A stretch of 64,000 nt of DNA, from the NCBI RefSeq assembly GCF_027887165.1, contig NC_077227.1, positions 355,002,850-355,066,849 on the forward strand, in the 5' to 3' direction. The notes beneath the pieces are model-generated. The model was not told where the DNA came from. It ran no database searches and was given only the letters and a program-made list of their open reading frames with translations. A program made the position numbers and the translations under genes. The DNA comes from Monodelphis domestica (Eukaryota; Chordata; Mammalia; Didelphimorphia; Didelphidae). Below are positions 21,309 to 32,296 of this stretch, piece by piece; positions within the stretch are counted from its first letter, which is position 1, and every line of letters begins with the position of its first letter.

Positions 21309-22256
21309 TGTGAACCTTAAAAATTCTCAGACCCTACTTTATAAGGTCAGGATTGTAAACCTTAAAAAAATTCCCAGACCCTACTTCATAAGGTTGGGTT
21401 AAGAACATTCCCCATTGGGACCATTCCCCATTTGGGCAGTGAAGGTACTTGCTCAGGAATGTGAGAACTCTACTTCACCATACTTAAGCATGCCTTAGGG
21501 GAAGATAAAGTTGTAAACTCTTTGCTGAACAATGAAAAGTACTTAAACCCATACTTATAGTAAGACAAAAGGTTCTTAAGCTATGCCTATTTTTGGATAT
21601 AATACAAAGGGGTGCTAAGTACCTATAAAGGCCAGGCAACTTGTGAACTTACAAGGAGCAAAGAGGTGAGAACTTACTCAGAGATTCTAGTCTACTCAGG
21701 TGTGAATTAATAAAAAGATTAGTCTTCTTAGGTGTGAACTAAGAATGGTCTGTCCTTTGAAAAATGTCTACTGTGATTAGTAGCTGGGAGAACTTAGGGG
21801 AGGTGACATAGGAAAAAATTCCCTTTATAAGGAGATGAGAATCTGAGAGCTGAAAACAGTCTGTTGAAGACAGTCTGTTGAAGGACAGTCTCTTGAGACA
21901 GTCTCTTGAAGACAGTCTGAGGGAGGCTGTCTCTGGCTGGAACTTCCTCTGAGGAGACTCTGTCCCTCTGAATCCTTGCTTGAGCAGATCTTGTGGTGAG
22001 TGATAAAAGACTGACTGATCCCTCTCTTCCTAGGCTGGCTCATGCCGGCCTAGGTTGGTATAGACCTTTTCTCATTTATTTCCTTTCTCTCTCTCTCTAT
22101 CTCTTTCTTAATTCCTCATTTGTATGAATTAAAATATCTATAAAACCCAGTTGACTTGGGTATATTTTAATAATTGGGAATATTTCCCTGGTGACCACCT
22201 TATATATTGATTTAAAAACAAGACACTGTAGTGAAAACATATTTTCTGCAGTCACA
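21309..22256 (+). mobile_element. LTR insertion in L1
   Basis: Begins TGTGAACCTTAAAAATTC, like the solo LTR at 10536, and near its end has CCTGGTGACCACCTTATATA, matching 'CTTGGCGACCTTAAATTAAT' there. The first ~45 bp are present twice in tandem (21309 and 21351). Repeated ACAGTCTGTTGAAG/ACAGTCTCTTGA units lie at 21855-21920. 'TTAAAATATCTATAAAACCC' follows a CT-rich run. The right end (GTCACA at 22256) is tentative and I see no perfect target duplication. Confidence 0.7.
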
Positions 22257-22339
22257 ATGTACTCATCCACTCTTTTATCTACTACAATTTATATCTTCCA
22301 CTATTTTAATCACCACAGTTTATGGCCTCAACTATTTTA

Positions 22340-23587
22340 ATTATTATAAATCATAACTTTGAACATGATGGGATGAACTTACCCATAAAACAAAAATAAA
22401 TAGGAGAATGGATTAGAATCTAAAATCCTATCATATGTTGCCTATAATAAGCACACCTGAGGTGGGTAGACACTCACAAGGTTAGAATTAAAGGTTAGAG
22501 CAAAACCTATTGGACCTCAACTGATAGAAAGAAGGCAGGAGTTGCAATCATGATATCAGACAAAGCCAAAGTAAAAATAAATCTGATTAAAAGGGATAGG
22601 GAAGGTAAATACATCCTGATAAAAGAGAATATAGACAATGAGGAAACATCACTAATACACATGTATGCACCAAATGGTATAGGATCCAAATTTCTAACGG
22701 AGAAACTAGTGGAATTGAAAGAGGAAATAGATAAAATTATACTAGTGGGAGACCTGAAACTACCACTATCAAATTTAGATAAATCAAATCAAAAAATAAA
22801 TAAGAAAGAGGTAAGAAATGTGAATGAAATCTTGGAAAAATTAGAGTTAATAGATGTATGGAGAAAAATAGAGACAAAAAGGAATACACCTTCTTTTCAG
22901 CAGCACATGGTACATTCACAAAGATTGACCATGTACTAGGTCATAAAAACATTGCAAACAAATGAAGAAAAGCAGAAATAATAAGTGCAACCTTTACAGA
23001 TCATAATGCAATAAAAATAATAATGAGTAAGGGTACATGGAAAGCCAAATCAAAAATTAATTGAAATTAAATAATGTGATTCACCAAAATCTGTTAGAGA
23101 ACAAATCATAGAAACAATTAATAATTTCATTGAAGAAAACGACAATGATGAGATATCCTTTCAAAATCTATGGAATGCAGCCAAAGCAGTACTCAGGGGG
23201 AAATTTATATCCTTGAGTTCATATATTAACAAATTAGGGAGGGCAGAGGTCAATGAATTGGACATGCAAATCAAAAAACTTGAAAGTGAACAAATTAAAA
23301 ATCCCCAAAAGAAAACTAAATTAGAGATCCTAAAAATTAAGGGAGAAATTAATAAAATTGAAAGTGAAAGAACTATTGAACTAATAAATAAGACTAGAAG
23401 CTGGTATTATGAAAAAAAAAACAAAATAGACAAAGTACTGGTCAATCTAATAAAAAAGGAAACAAGAAAACCAAATTAAGAATATTATAGATGAAAAGGG
23501 AGACCTCACCTCCAATGAAGAGGAAATTAAGGCAATCATTAAAAACTATTTTGCCCAATTATGTGGCAATAAATATGGCAATCTAGG
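22340..23587 (+). pseudogene. L1 ORF2 endonuclease-region pseudogene
   Basis: Sequence resembling the L1 APE-type endonuclease: KAGVAIMISDKAK, SLIHMYAPNG, then VGDLKLPLSNLDKS where the usual G-D-F-N box reads G-D-L-K. The CLQETH box near 22448 has the glutamine-glutamate codons replaced by two TAA stops, so the catalytic Glu is gone. Downstream the linker region reads IKKLESEQI and ...TRSWYYEKKNKIDKVLVNLIKK. The frame shifts at ~22920 and ~23478. It ends at CGNKYGNL, short of the reverse transcriptase. Confidence 0.85.
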
Positions 23588-23846
23588 TGCTGCCTACACT
23601 GTTGAAGAATGAAGTTCATCTGTGACTTACCTCATTATTATATATGTCTTTACATAAAAGACACAGAGGAACTATCCAACAAGCCAGAGACCTTTTTCTC
23701 TTGTTTTCCTAAAATTGTGTGGTTCCAAGAGCAGTTCTTAGGCTGGCCATTATGACCCTATTGACATGGGTACAATATTTCTCTTCAGCCATGTAGACTA
23801 GACCAATCAATGTCTATCCAGCTCATGCCACTCTTTCCCATGTTCT
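23588..23846. repeat. inverted repeat, left arm (259 bp)
   Basis: Base-by-base comparison shows this is the reverse complement of 25790-26048 with no gap and one mismatch (T at about 23804 against C). The right arm is continuous with an LTR start at 25707, so the arm is LTR sequence. It begins exactly where the plus-strand L1 ends. Confidence 0.95.
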
Positions 23847-24255
23847 TCCATGAATTCACTTCAGGAAGATTTACCCAATACTCTAGGGCAACTTCTTTAA
23901 ATATCTTGAAATTTCAAGAATATCATTGGAATAGTCAGTTATCCCTTATTCTCCCCAAATGACCAGTCCATCTTCTTTTGAAATTGGCATTTTCTTGATG
24001 TTATCCTTTACATTACTTTTTTTGCAATTCCTTGCATTGTAGCCTTTCTATGATGATTACATTTCTCCACATTAATTTTTGGGGGATACTCGGTTTTAAT
24101 TTTTCAGAGTTTATAATGTTCTATAACTTGAAGCCATAAAATAACAAAACAACATAAAAACATCACTGGATTAACAGTGAAAATGTAGTAAAAAATGGAT
24201 GGTCCTTTTCTTTGAGAGAAAAGCTTTACTTTTTCCCAAAGACAAAGGTAAAATT
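23847..24255. other. unassigned DNA inside the inverted segment
   Basis: AT-rich, no family recognised, between the left arm and the antisense L1. If the segment was inverted, this was the far right end of the original block. Confidence 0.4.
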
Positions 24256-25706
24256 AGTCCCTTCTTTTTTAATTTTATGTAGTCAAAATTATTTTTTTTT
24301 TACATTTTGTGATTCTTTCTAACTCTTGCTTGGTTTTAAAAATTTTCCTTTCCCAAAGGTCTGACACGTATACTATTCTGTGTTCACATAATTTACTTAT
24401 AGTTTCCTTCTTTATGTTCAAATCATTCACCCATTCTGAGTTTATCTTGGTGTAGGGTGTGAGATGTTGATCCAAACCTAATCTCTGCCACCCTGTCTTC
24501 CAATTTTTCCAGCAGTTTTTATCAAATGGTGGATTTTGGTCCCAAAACCTGGGATCTTTGGGCTTATCATAGACTGTCTTGTGGAGGCCCCTTACCCCAA
24601 GTCTATTCCACTGATCTTCCTTTCTGTATCTTAGCCAGTACCATATTGTTTTGATGACCACTGCTTTATAGTATAGTTTGAGATCTGGTACTGCAAAGCC
24701 ACCTTCCTTTGCATTTTTTTTCATGATTTCCCTGGATATCCTTGATCTTTTATTCTTCCAAATGAACTTTGTTATTTTTTTCTAATTCAGTAAAAAAGTT
24801 TTTTGGTAGTTCAATGGGTATGGCATTAAATAAGTAAATAAGTTTAGGTAGGATGGTTATTTTTATTATGTTAGCTCATCCTACCCATGAGCAGTTAATG
24901 TTTTTCCAATTATTTAGATCTAGTTTTAATTGTGTGGAAAGTGTTTTGTAGTTGTGTTCATATAGTTCCTGTGTTTGTCTGGCAGATAGATTCCTAAGTA
25001 TTTTATATTGTCTAGGGTGATTTTAAATGGAATTTCTCTTTCTAATTCTTGTTGCTGAGATGTGTTGGAGATATATAGAAATGCTGAATACTTATGTAGG
25101 TTTATTTTGTATCCTGCAACTTTGCTAAAGTTGTTGATTATTTCCACTAGCTTTTTAGTTGATTCTCTAGGACTCTTTAAGTAGACCATGATATCATCTG
25201 CAAAGAATGATAGCTTGGTCTCCTCATTGCCAATTTTAATACCTTCAATTTCTTTTCTTCTCTAATTGCTACTGCTAGTGTTTCTAGTACAATGTTGAAT
25301 AATAGAGGTGATAATGGGCATCCTTGTTTCACTCCTGATCTTATTGGGAATACATCTAGTTTATCCCCATTGCAGATGATGTTTGCCGATGATTTCAGAT
25401 AAGTACTGTTTATTTTTAGGAAAGACCCTTCTATTCCTATGCTTTTTAGTGTTTTCAATAGGAATGGGTGTTGTATTTTGTCAAAGGCTTTTTCTGTGTC
25501 CATTGAGATAATCATGTGATTTTTGTTGGTTTGCTTGTTGATATGGTCAATTATGTGGATGGCTTTCCTAATATTGAACCATCTTGCATTCCTGTTATAA
25601 ATCCTACTTGATCATAGTGAATAACCCTTGTGATGACTTGCTGGAGTCTTTTTGCTAGTATCCTGTTTAAGATTTTTGCATCTATGTTCATTAAGGGGAT
25701 TGGTCT
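24256..25706 (-). pseudogene. L1 ORF2 reverse-transcriptase and C-terminal pseudogene
   Basis: On the minus strand it starts at a P-L-M-N-I-D-A-like stretch (25690), then [38 protein letters not shown] and the FADD active-site box at about 25190-25205, which is intact as codons but separated from upstream sequence by a frameshift. It continues with ...[23 protein letters not shown], then GGFAVPDLKLYYKA and LTPYTKINSEWVNDLN, ending near residue 'KCKKKIILTT'. The C-terminal Cys region and 3' UTR are missing. Orientation is opposite to the adjoining L1 5' half. Confidence 0.9.
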
Positions 25707-26048
25707 TGTGAATCTTAAAACTACTCAGACTCTAATTTAGAAGATTTTATTAAGCTATTCCCCATTTTTAACAATGGAGGTACTTGATCAGAACATGGGA
25801 AAGAGTGGCATGAGCTGGATAGACATTGGTTGGTCTAGTCTACATGGCTGAAGAGAAATATTGTACCCATGTCAATAGGGTCATAATGGCCAGCCTAAGA
25901 ACTGCTCTTGGAACCACACAATTTTAGGAAAACAAGAGAAAAAGGTCTCTGGCTTGTTGGATAGTTCCTCTGTGTCTTTTATGTAAAGACATATATAATA
26001 ATGAGGTAAGTCACAGATGAACTTCATTCTTCAACAGTGTAGGCAGCA
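25707..26048 (+). mobile_element. LTR fragment, right arm of inverted repeat
   Basis: Begins TGTGAATCTTAAAACTACTC directly after L1 sequence, the same start as the LTRs at 10536 and 21309, followed by 'CTATTCCCCATTTTTAACAA' and 'GGAGGTACTTGATCAGAACA', which match 'CATTCCCCATTTGGGCAGTG' and 'AAGGTACTTGCTCAGGAATG' at 21420. Positions 25790-26048 form the right inverted arm. The 3' part of the LTR is absent. Confidence 0.8.
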
Positions 26049-26814
26049 TTCACATATATGTGATCACAGATTCATCTAAGTATTTTAGAAGAGGTAGAAC
26101 TAAGATTTCTGGTCTAGAGGCAAAAATCAATTGAGCAAGTTAGGATGAGAGAAGTCTATCTAAGGCAGCATTGGTGAAGATCTTCAAGTTTGTGTACCCA
26201 AACTACAACCTCAAGCTGCCTGTAAGCCCCCTGCATTACCCCACAGAGCAGAAGGAGGAAGTGCTCACATTGGGTTGCTAGACAGAGTGGCAGGGCATGC
26301 AAAAAAAAATTGTCCTTGAGTGCTGGGAAGAAGGAAAATGAAGCAGTTCCCCCAATTCCAGTTGGGCAGGAGGGCCAATACTTTGCTAACAATGATCTGA
26401 GGTATGACCACATCTGTCCATGTTTTAGTTAAATCAAAGACTAAAGTCATAAGAGCTAAGGTACTGGGAAGCTAGATTATTCAAAGGAGATGGGACTCAG
26501 AATGACCCAAATATTAAACTTACTGGAAATGAGGAAGACTAACCAAGAAGAACAAAGATTGCAATGAAAAGGATAGGTACAGGATAGAGTAAACTTTTAG
26601 AAACTGGTTGCTGAGTAATCGTGGCAGAGAAATGGTCTGAAAGTAATAGTTAGCATCAAGGAGAAATCCACCTTCTGACTTTCTATTTCAAGGAATGTAA
26701 AAGAATTTGCTGCTAGCTTTAAAGAAGGTGCCAAGAGATGTGATGTTCTCAAGAAAAAAGCCATGTTTCAGTAAGCACCAAAAGATAAAAGGAAAGTGAG
26801 AGAAATAGATCTAG
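26049..26814. other. unassigned DNA
   Basis: Includes 26163-26275, where one plus frame reads KIFKFVYPNYNLKLPV and ends at a stop after ~38 residues. This could be a fragment of a retrocopied gene but I do not recognise it; no poly(A) or target duplication was seen. The rest shows no family. Confidence 0.35.
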
Positions 26815-27200
26815 ACTTAGATCATAAATTAGAGCTATAAAGGATCTTATAGACTATCCAGTCCAACTCCCTCATTTTAAAAGTAAGAAAACTAAGGCCC
26901 AAGAGAGACAAATTGACTTGCCTAACTTCATACAAATAGAAAATTATGAGATTAGAATTTGAACTAAGATCTTTTGAGTCTAAATCCGGAGGAAACCTTT
27001 TCACTCATTTGATCTTCACAACAACCCTGCATGGTAGGTGTTATTATTTTTTTGCATTGTATATTATTTTGCAGTTGAGGAAACTGAGGTAAACATGTTA
27101 AATGATTTGTCGAATGTCACACACAGCTAATAATTAATGAATTTTTTTACTTCAAATTCAAGTCTTCTTTGTCTCCAGGACTCTGCTACCTAGCTACCAT
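26815..27200 (-). repeat. two antisense MIR copies
   Basis: First copy 26815-27000: TAGACTATCCAGTCCAACTC, 'GAAAACTAAGGCCCAAGAGA', 'AGATCTTTTGAGTCTAAATC'. Second copy 27003-27200: CTTCACAACAACCCTGCATG, GTTGAGGAAACTGAGGTAAA, 'CAAGTCTTCTTTGTCTCC'. Confidence 0.75.
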
Positions 27201-28050
27201 AATAGCAAAATGAATAAAATAAAATATATTAAAACAACTATCATGGGGACTGTGTGCTCATAGCTCCTTTGGGACACAGATAGCCCTTTTACCCAAAAGG
27301 TGAATCCCAAACTCTAAACTCATAGTTATAGATACACAGTTTACATGCTTGAGATTCAAACTTCTCATCATCCATTTCTGCCAGAACTAGCAAAACAAAT
27401 ATTGTTCCTCTCTTGGTGTCTTGGAAGGTCAATGTCCCTTCATTTGATCGGACTTGGGCCTCAGGGAACTGATTTATCCTCCAGCTACTGCTTTTCTTCA
27501 TGTAGCACTCCAGTGCTGGTTAGGGACACTCTGAAAGTTTCCCATTAAATCGGGCTAATTGGCTGAGTTTTCTAGAACTCATATCACTCCCCATAGCTTG
27601 TTCATCACTAATGGCATGATAGAATGCACTTAAGAGCTGGACCAGGCACAGAGATTTTTCCTTTTCCCATGATGTCCCACATCTTGTCTTTTTTAATCTC
27701 TTCTGTTCTTTTCATATTCTCCCTGGGTGGCTGAAGATTACTTGCTCCCTCATCAGCTCTCCCCTTTCCCTTTCACTTATTTGCCAGTTCTGGATGAATT
27801 CCTGGTGCATTACTCATAGTAAGGTCAGGGCAGAAGGGAAATGCATATCAGTAAATACATTAAAATAAGCTGGACAACTAGTTGCCTTTCTTTTTGGTTT
27901 TATGATGGATATAGTTAGTCTTGTGAATGCAATTCTTCATAGATCAATTATTCCAAGAAGAGAAGAGCAAAATTCAAATGTGTGTGAGAAGTAACATGTC
28001 AACTATATAACTTTGAGCAAGTTATTTCCTCCCTCTAAGACTCAGTTTTG
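27201..28050. other. unassigned DNA
   Basis: Around 850 bp without a recognised repeat, reading frame or structural signal. Confidence 0.4.
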
Positions 28051-28052
28051 TC

Positions 28053-28217
28053 CATTACAGAGAGAGAGGGATGGAAGAGAGACAGACAGAAAGTCAGGGA
28101 CAGACAGAGACAGAGAGAGACAGAGAGAGAGACAGTGAGACAGAGACAGAGAGAGACAGAGAGACAGAGAGGGAGAGAGAGAGACAGAGACAGACAGAGA
28201 CAGACAGAGACAGAGAG

Positions 28218-28302
<85 letters not shown>
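28053..28302. repeat. compound GACA/GA microsatellite
   Basis: Starts as mixed CAGAGAGA, GACAGACAGA and GACAGTGAGA units to ~28210, then is pure (GA)n to 28302. Strictly purine-rich on the plus strand. All overlapping 90-codon frames are repeat artefacts. Confidence 0.95.
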
Positions 28303-28304
<2 letters not shown>

Positions 28305-28975
28305 GGAGAGAAACATGTGAAGGAAGAGGAGGCGATGGATAAATGAAATGGCCTCTCAGATTCCTTCCAGCTCTGAAATTCCATCCATGTTTGTTTCTAT
28401 CTGGCTATAGCGATAAAGAAAAAGCAGTCAGCCCAACAACCCAGACAGCAATTGAAAACCCAGAGCACCAGAGACAAACACATTATCCTGCTGAGCCTCT
28501 CAAATGGTCCCAACCTAATGAAGCCATTTACATCCATTCAGAGATATCAAGAAAAAAAAAATCCTTCTGCCCCCATGGGCCTCCTGGGGGATCCAGCTGT
28601 TCTACAAGAGAGGGGTCATAAATAATCAGTGGTCCCAAAACTCAAGGGCTAAATTGGAATCAGTCTATACTATGAACAAAATTCTTTCACTTTCCAAACA
28701 GGACCAAAATGAGAAAGCTAGACAAACAGATCATGAAGAGATGAAGAGGAGAGAAGAAATAAAAATGCCAGGACTGTATCTTGGAATGAATTTCCTACTT
28801 ATGTCTGCTTCTCTGCTTCCTACAAGGTCAGTGGTTGAAGATGCCCTGGTAATAGTCCAGAAACTCCTTAGCCTTACAAAATGAGGTTCAGATATCCAAA
28901 TGTCTACAAAGGACATTTGGAGGAAAGGGAAAGAACCCTAGGCTGGAAAATAATCACTTATAAAATGCTTCCTCT
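28303..28975. other. unassigned DNA
   Basis: No recognised family. The open frames at 28343-28621 and 28654-28884 have no domain or homologous partner that I can name. Confidence 0.4.
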
Positions 28976-29135
28976 TTCATTGGATCATAGATACATTACC
29001 TTTTTTATTAAATAGGGTTATTATCTTTATTTTACAGAAGAGAAAATGTTTCTGGGAGAGGGAAAGTACTTTTTTCAAGATCACATAATTAGGACTCTTG
29101 AGTCAAATGCTCTTTGCATGACCCCAGGCTACATC
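28976..29135 (-). repeat. MIR SINE
   Basis: Antisense MIR: 'TTATCTTTATTTTACAGAAG' and 'TTCAAGATCACATAATTAGG'. Confidence 0.65.
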
Positions 29136-29465
29136 CTACAGATGGCTTAGTGGACTTATAACATACATGTAATTAATTTCATGTCAGAAATCAATCATGA
29201 TGTATTTATTGAATACCTGAGATAGCTTTTATGAGAAATATATGGATAGGCTACAGGCACTATGGCATGAAACTAGCAATACAGGAGGATTTCTAGGGAA
29301 GGGAGATATCAAGTCTCAGGTTCCTTCCTCTTTTTTTTCCTAAGACCTTAATCTAATACTTTTTTCAGATTGCATTAATCTAGCCTTGTTAGACACCAAT
29401 CTTAACCTCAAGTTATCGACATATTAATAATTGACATTTCTATACTGCTCTACAGAGCACAGCCA
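29136..29465. other. unassigned DNA
   Basis: No family recognised. Confidence 0.4.
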
Positions 29466-29475
29466 TGTTGTGTTT

Positions 29476-29688
29476 TTTTTTTTTTCTTTTAAAAACCCTT
29501 ACCTTCCGTCTTGGAATCAATACTGTGTATTGGTTCCAAGGCAGAGGAGTGGTAAGGAGTAGGCAATGGGGGTTAAGTGACCTGTCCAGGGTCACACAGC
29601 TGGGAAGTGTCTGAGGCCAGATTTGAACCCAGGGCCTCCCATCTCTGGGCCTGGCTCTCAATCCACTGAACTACCCAGCTGCCCTCTT
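29476..29688 (-). repeat. marsupial tRNA-derived SINE, antisense, full length
   Basis: T-run, then CCCTTACCTTCCGTCTTGGA, ATACTGTGTATTGGTTCCAA, GGGTTAAGTGACCTGTCCAG, GGGTCACACAGCTGGGAAGT, CCACTGAACTACCCAGCTGC. TGTTGTGTTT at ~29466 and again right of the head near 29693 is a likely target duplication. Low divergence. It forms an inverted pair with the SINE at 29799. Confidence 0.9.
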
Positions 29689-29739
29689 GTGTTGTTGTGT
29701 TTGTTTTTTTTTAACAAATATCTCATCCAATCATAATAA

Positions 29740-30135
29740 CTACGTACAGCAGGTATTGTGATACTGGTGTTACCTACATTTTAAATATGGAGACAGTAAG
29801 GGACAGTGGGGTAGCTCAGTGGATTGAAATCCAGGCCCAGACATGGGAGGCCCTGGGTTCAAATCTGGCCTCAGACACTTCCCAGCTGTGTGACCCTGGA
29901 CAGGTCACTTAACCCCCATTGCCTACTCCTTACCACTCCTCTGCCTTGGAACAATACACACTATTGATTCCAAGATGGAAGGTAAGGGTTTAAAAATAAA
30001 TAAATATGGAGAAATTAAAACCTCAGCATGATGAAGAGACCTGACCAAGATCACACAGTCATGGCAGAGGCAGGACTCAAAGGGAGGTCTTCTGGCTCTT
30101 CCTCCCAGACCCTATTACTATACCACATAGTCTCA
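29740..30135 (-). repeat. MIR SINE split by a younger SINE
   Basis: Antisense MIR pieces 29740-29793 ('CCTACATTTTAAATATGGAG') and 30002-30135 ('CTGACCAAGATCACACAGTC', 'GAGGTCTTCTGGCTCTTCC'). Confidence 0.7.
29799..30001 (+). repeat. marsupial tRNA-derived SINE, sense, full length
   Basis: GGGGTAGCTCAGTGGATTGA head, 'CCCTGGGTTCAAATCTGGCC', 'CTGTGTGACCCTGGACAGGT', CACTTAACCCCCATTGCCTA and the tail CCAAGATGGAAGGTAAGGGT. The head contains a Pol III box A-like TAGCTCAGTGG and box B-like GGTTCAAATC. Target duplication AAATATGGAGA at 29783-29793 and 30002-30012. Inserted in a MIR. Confidence 0.92.
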
Positions 30136-30925
30136 TAATCAACCTTCATTTCTGGCATTTCAAACTGCAAGGTAAACAACTTTTATTATTGTGTTCCTAT
30201 ATTTACCTCTTCCCATCAGGAAAATAGACCCATATCTTGACCCTGGAGAATCTTGTCAGGAGAGAGCACTTTTGCAGAAGATTAAACTAAGGATTATCAC
30301 ACTAGGTATAGAGAAGGAAAGAAGAGATTTTATTCGACTTCAACCTAAATTAATTTTCTTTACTATATTTCCCCTAAGTTCCCTTCCCATAATTGCTTCC
30401 TTTCCAAGATATTTGCATTTAAACAAGAGTCCCATTCCCTTAGCTGCTCATCTTTTTTCTTCCTCTTTTATTCTACCTCATAGACAGGCTGCACCTCTGA
30501 GTTATCAGTGTCTGATTCAGCTCCATGGCAACGAATAGAAAGGAAGCAGAATGGTGTGTACTTTCCCTATTCCTCTTTGTCCTTCCCCTCCGTCTCCCCA
30601 CCCTTAGCAAATCTTGTTGGCAGAAACTATGCACACTGGGGAAAGATTTCACTCAAGTATTCTTGGTGACATATACCATCTCCAGGCCACTCTTGACCCA
30701 ATTGCCAGGCTGGAATGATTAAGACTTCAAAAATGCTTTAGAATCTCCTTTGAGCTGTAGTTGGCATTTTACCTGTCTGTGATTTATATGATGTCAGAAA
30801 ACAACTAAAATGTGATAACTGACTACTAGTGATTCATGTAGATGTACAAGACTAGGAAGGCAATGATTCTATTATACTGTATCATGTTTTGACTATATCT
30901 GTAATTTTGTCTTTGGTTGTATTAT
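30136..30925. other. unassigned DNA
   Basis: No repeat recognised. The 115-codon frame 30191-30538 lacks any domain and is probably chance. Confidence 0.4.
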
Positions 30926-31212
<287 letters not shown>

Positions 31213-31229
31213 CTTTCCTAGCATCTTCT

Positions 31230-32295
31230 TTTAAAAAGATCATTGATCAGTTGGATCTGGATCAGAGGAAAGAAACCAGAGTAGTGAAGGACCTCAAGAT
31301 CTTTCCATATAAGGATCAGTAGAAAAGAACTGGAGTTGTTTTGACTATAGAAAAGAAGACAGGGCAAACTTGATCATTCCAAGAATTTGGAAGGCTATCA
31401 TGTGCACAAGGCATTGAATTTATTTAGTTTGGTGCCAAAGGGTACAACCAAGAGTAATGGATGATGAAAATTTAGGGGCAATGTAAAGAAAAACTTCCTA
31501 ACCTTGTATTTACCCAAAAGCAGTGTTTGCTCTCAGAAAGAAGTGGTTCCCATCATTATAGGTCTTCAAGCAAAGAATATGGTCAGATATCATATAGAGG
31601 GGATTCTTTTTTAAACAACTTTTCCCCAATTACATGAAGAAAATAATTTTTAACCTTTGTTTTTAAGCTTGAGCCATATTCTCACCCTCTCTTCCTTCCC
31701 TCCCCCACTCTGAAACAGCACCAATAGGATATAGTTTTTTTTACATGTTTAGTAGTGTAAAACATCTTTCCATATTAGTGATTTTGTGAAGAATTTGAAC
31801 AAAAAAAAATAAAGTGAAATATGATACATCTCAGGCTGCATTCAGATTCCATCAGTCCTTTCTCTGGAGACAGTATTTTTCATCATGAGTCCTTGGGCAT
31901 TGTCTTGAATCACTGTATTGCCAAGAATAGTTAAGTCATTCATAAATATTCGTCATATAATATTGCTGTTACTGTGTGCAATGTTTTCCTTGTTCTTCTC
32001 ACTTCATTTTGCATCAGTTTGTGTAGGTCTTTCCAGGCTTTTCTTAAATCATTCTTTTCAGCATTTCTTATATTATTTCATTGCAATCATATACCACAAC
32101 TTATTTAGCCATTCCCCAATTGATGTACATTCCTTCAGTTTCCAATTCTTTACTAGTACAAAAAAAAACTACTATAAATATTTTTATACAAACAGGCCCT
32201 TCCCCCCCACTTTTTTATTCTAAGAGGGTACTCTTGTTCAAATGTAAGTTAGACTAAATGGCTTACAATATGTAGTTCAAATGTTCTGTGATTCA
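31230..32295 (+). repeat. CR1/L3-like repeat split by an L1
   Basis: 31230-31610: GTGAAGGACCTCAAGATCTT, 'GGAAGGCTATCATGTGCACA', AAAGAAAAACTTCCTAACCT, 'AGGTCTTCAAGCAAAGAATA'. It resumes at 32225-32295 with GTTAGACTAAATGGCTTACA and the terminal 'TGTTCTGTGATTCATTCA'. This is the sense version of the family at 43050. Family assignment tentative. Confidence 0.55.
31615..32222 (-). repeat. LINE-1 3' end, antisense
   Basis: Antisense L1 3' UTR and ORF2 end: 'CCACAACTTATTTAGCCATT', CCCCAATTGATGTACATTCC, AGTTTCCAATTCTTTACTAG. Inserted in the CR1/L3-like repeat. Confidence 0.8.
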
Positions 32296-32296
32296 T

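Larger units (their letters stand above)
19015..23587 (+). mobile_element. LINE-1 5' half, interrupted by an LTR
   Basis: Starts at a 5' UTR-like GGTAAACATGGCTGCAGTCT, runs through ORF1 (19585-20563), an ORF1-ORF2 spacer, then the endonuclease part of ORF2, and stops abruptly at 23587 where an inverted repeat begins. An LTR interrupts it at 21309-22256. This is the most complete L1 in the window but every reading frame is broken, so it is inactive. The missing 3' half may be the segment now inverted at 24256-25706. Confidence 0.85.

Noticed and set aside
19015..25706. Twin-priming as the explanation of the inverted L1 halves
   Set aside because: Twin priming puts the inverted 5' piece on the far side of the 3' piece without a duplicated spacer. 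Here the order is wrong and a 259-bp LTR-derived inverted repeat flanks the segment.
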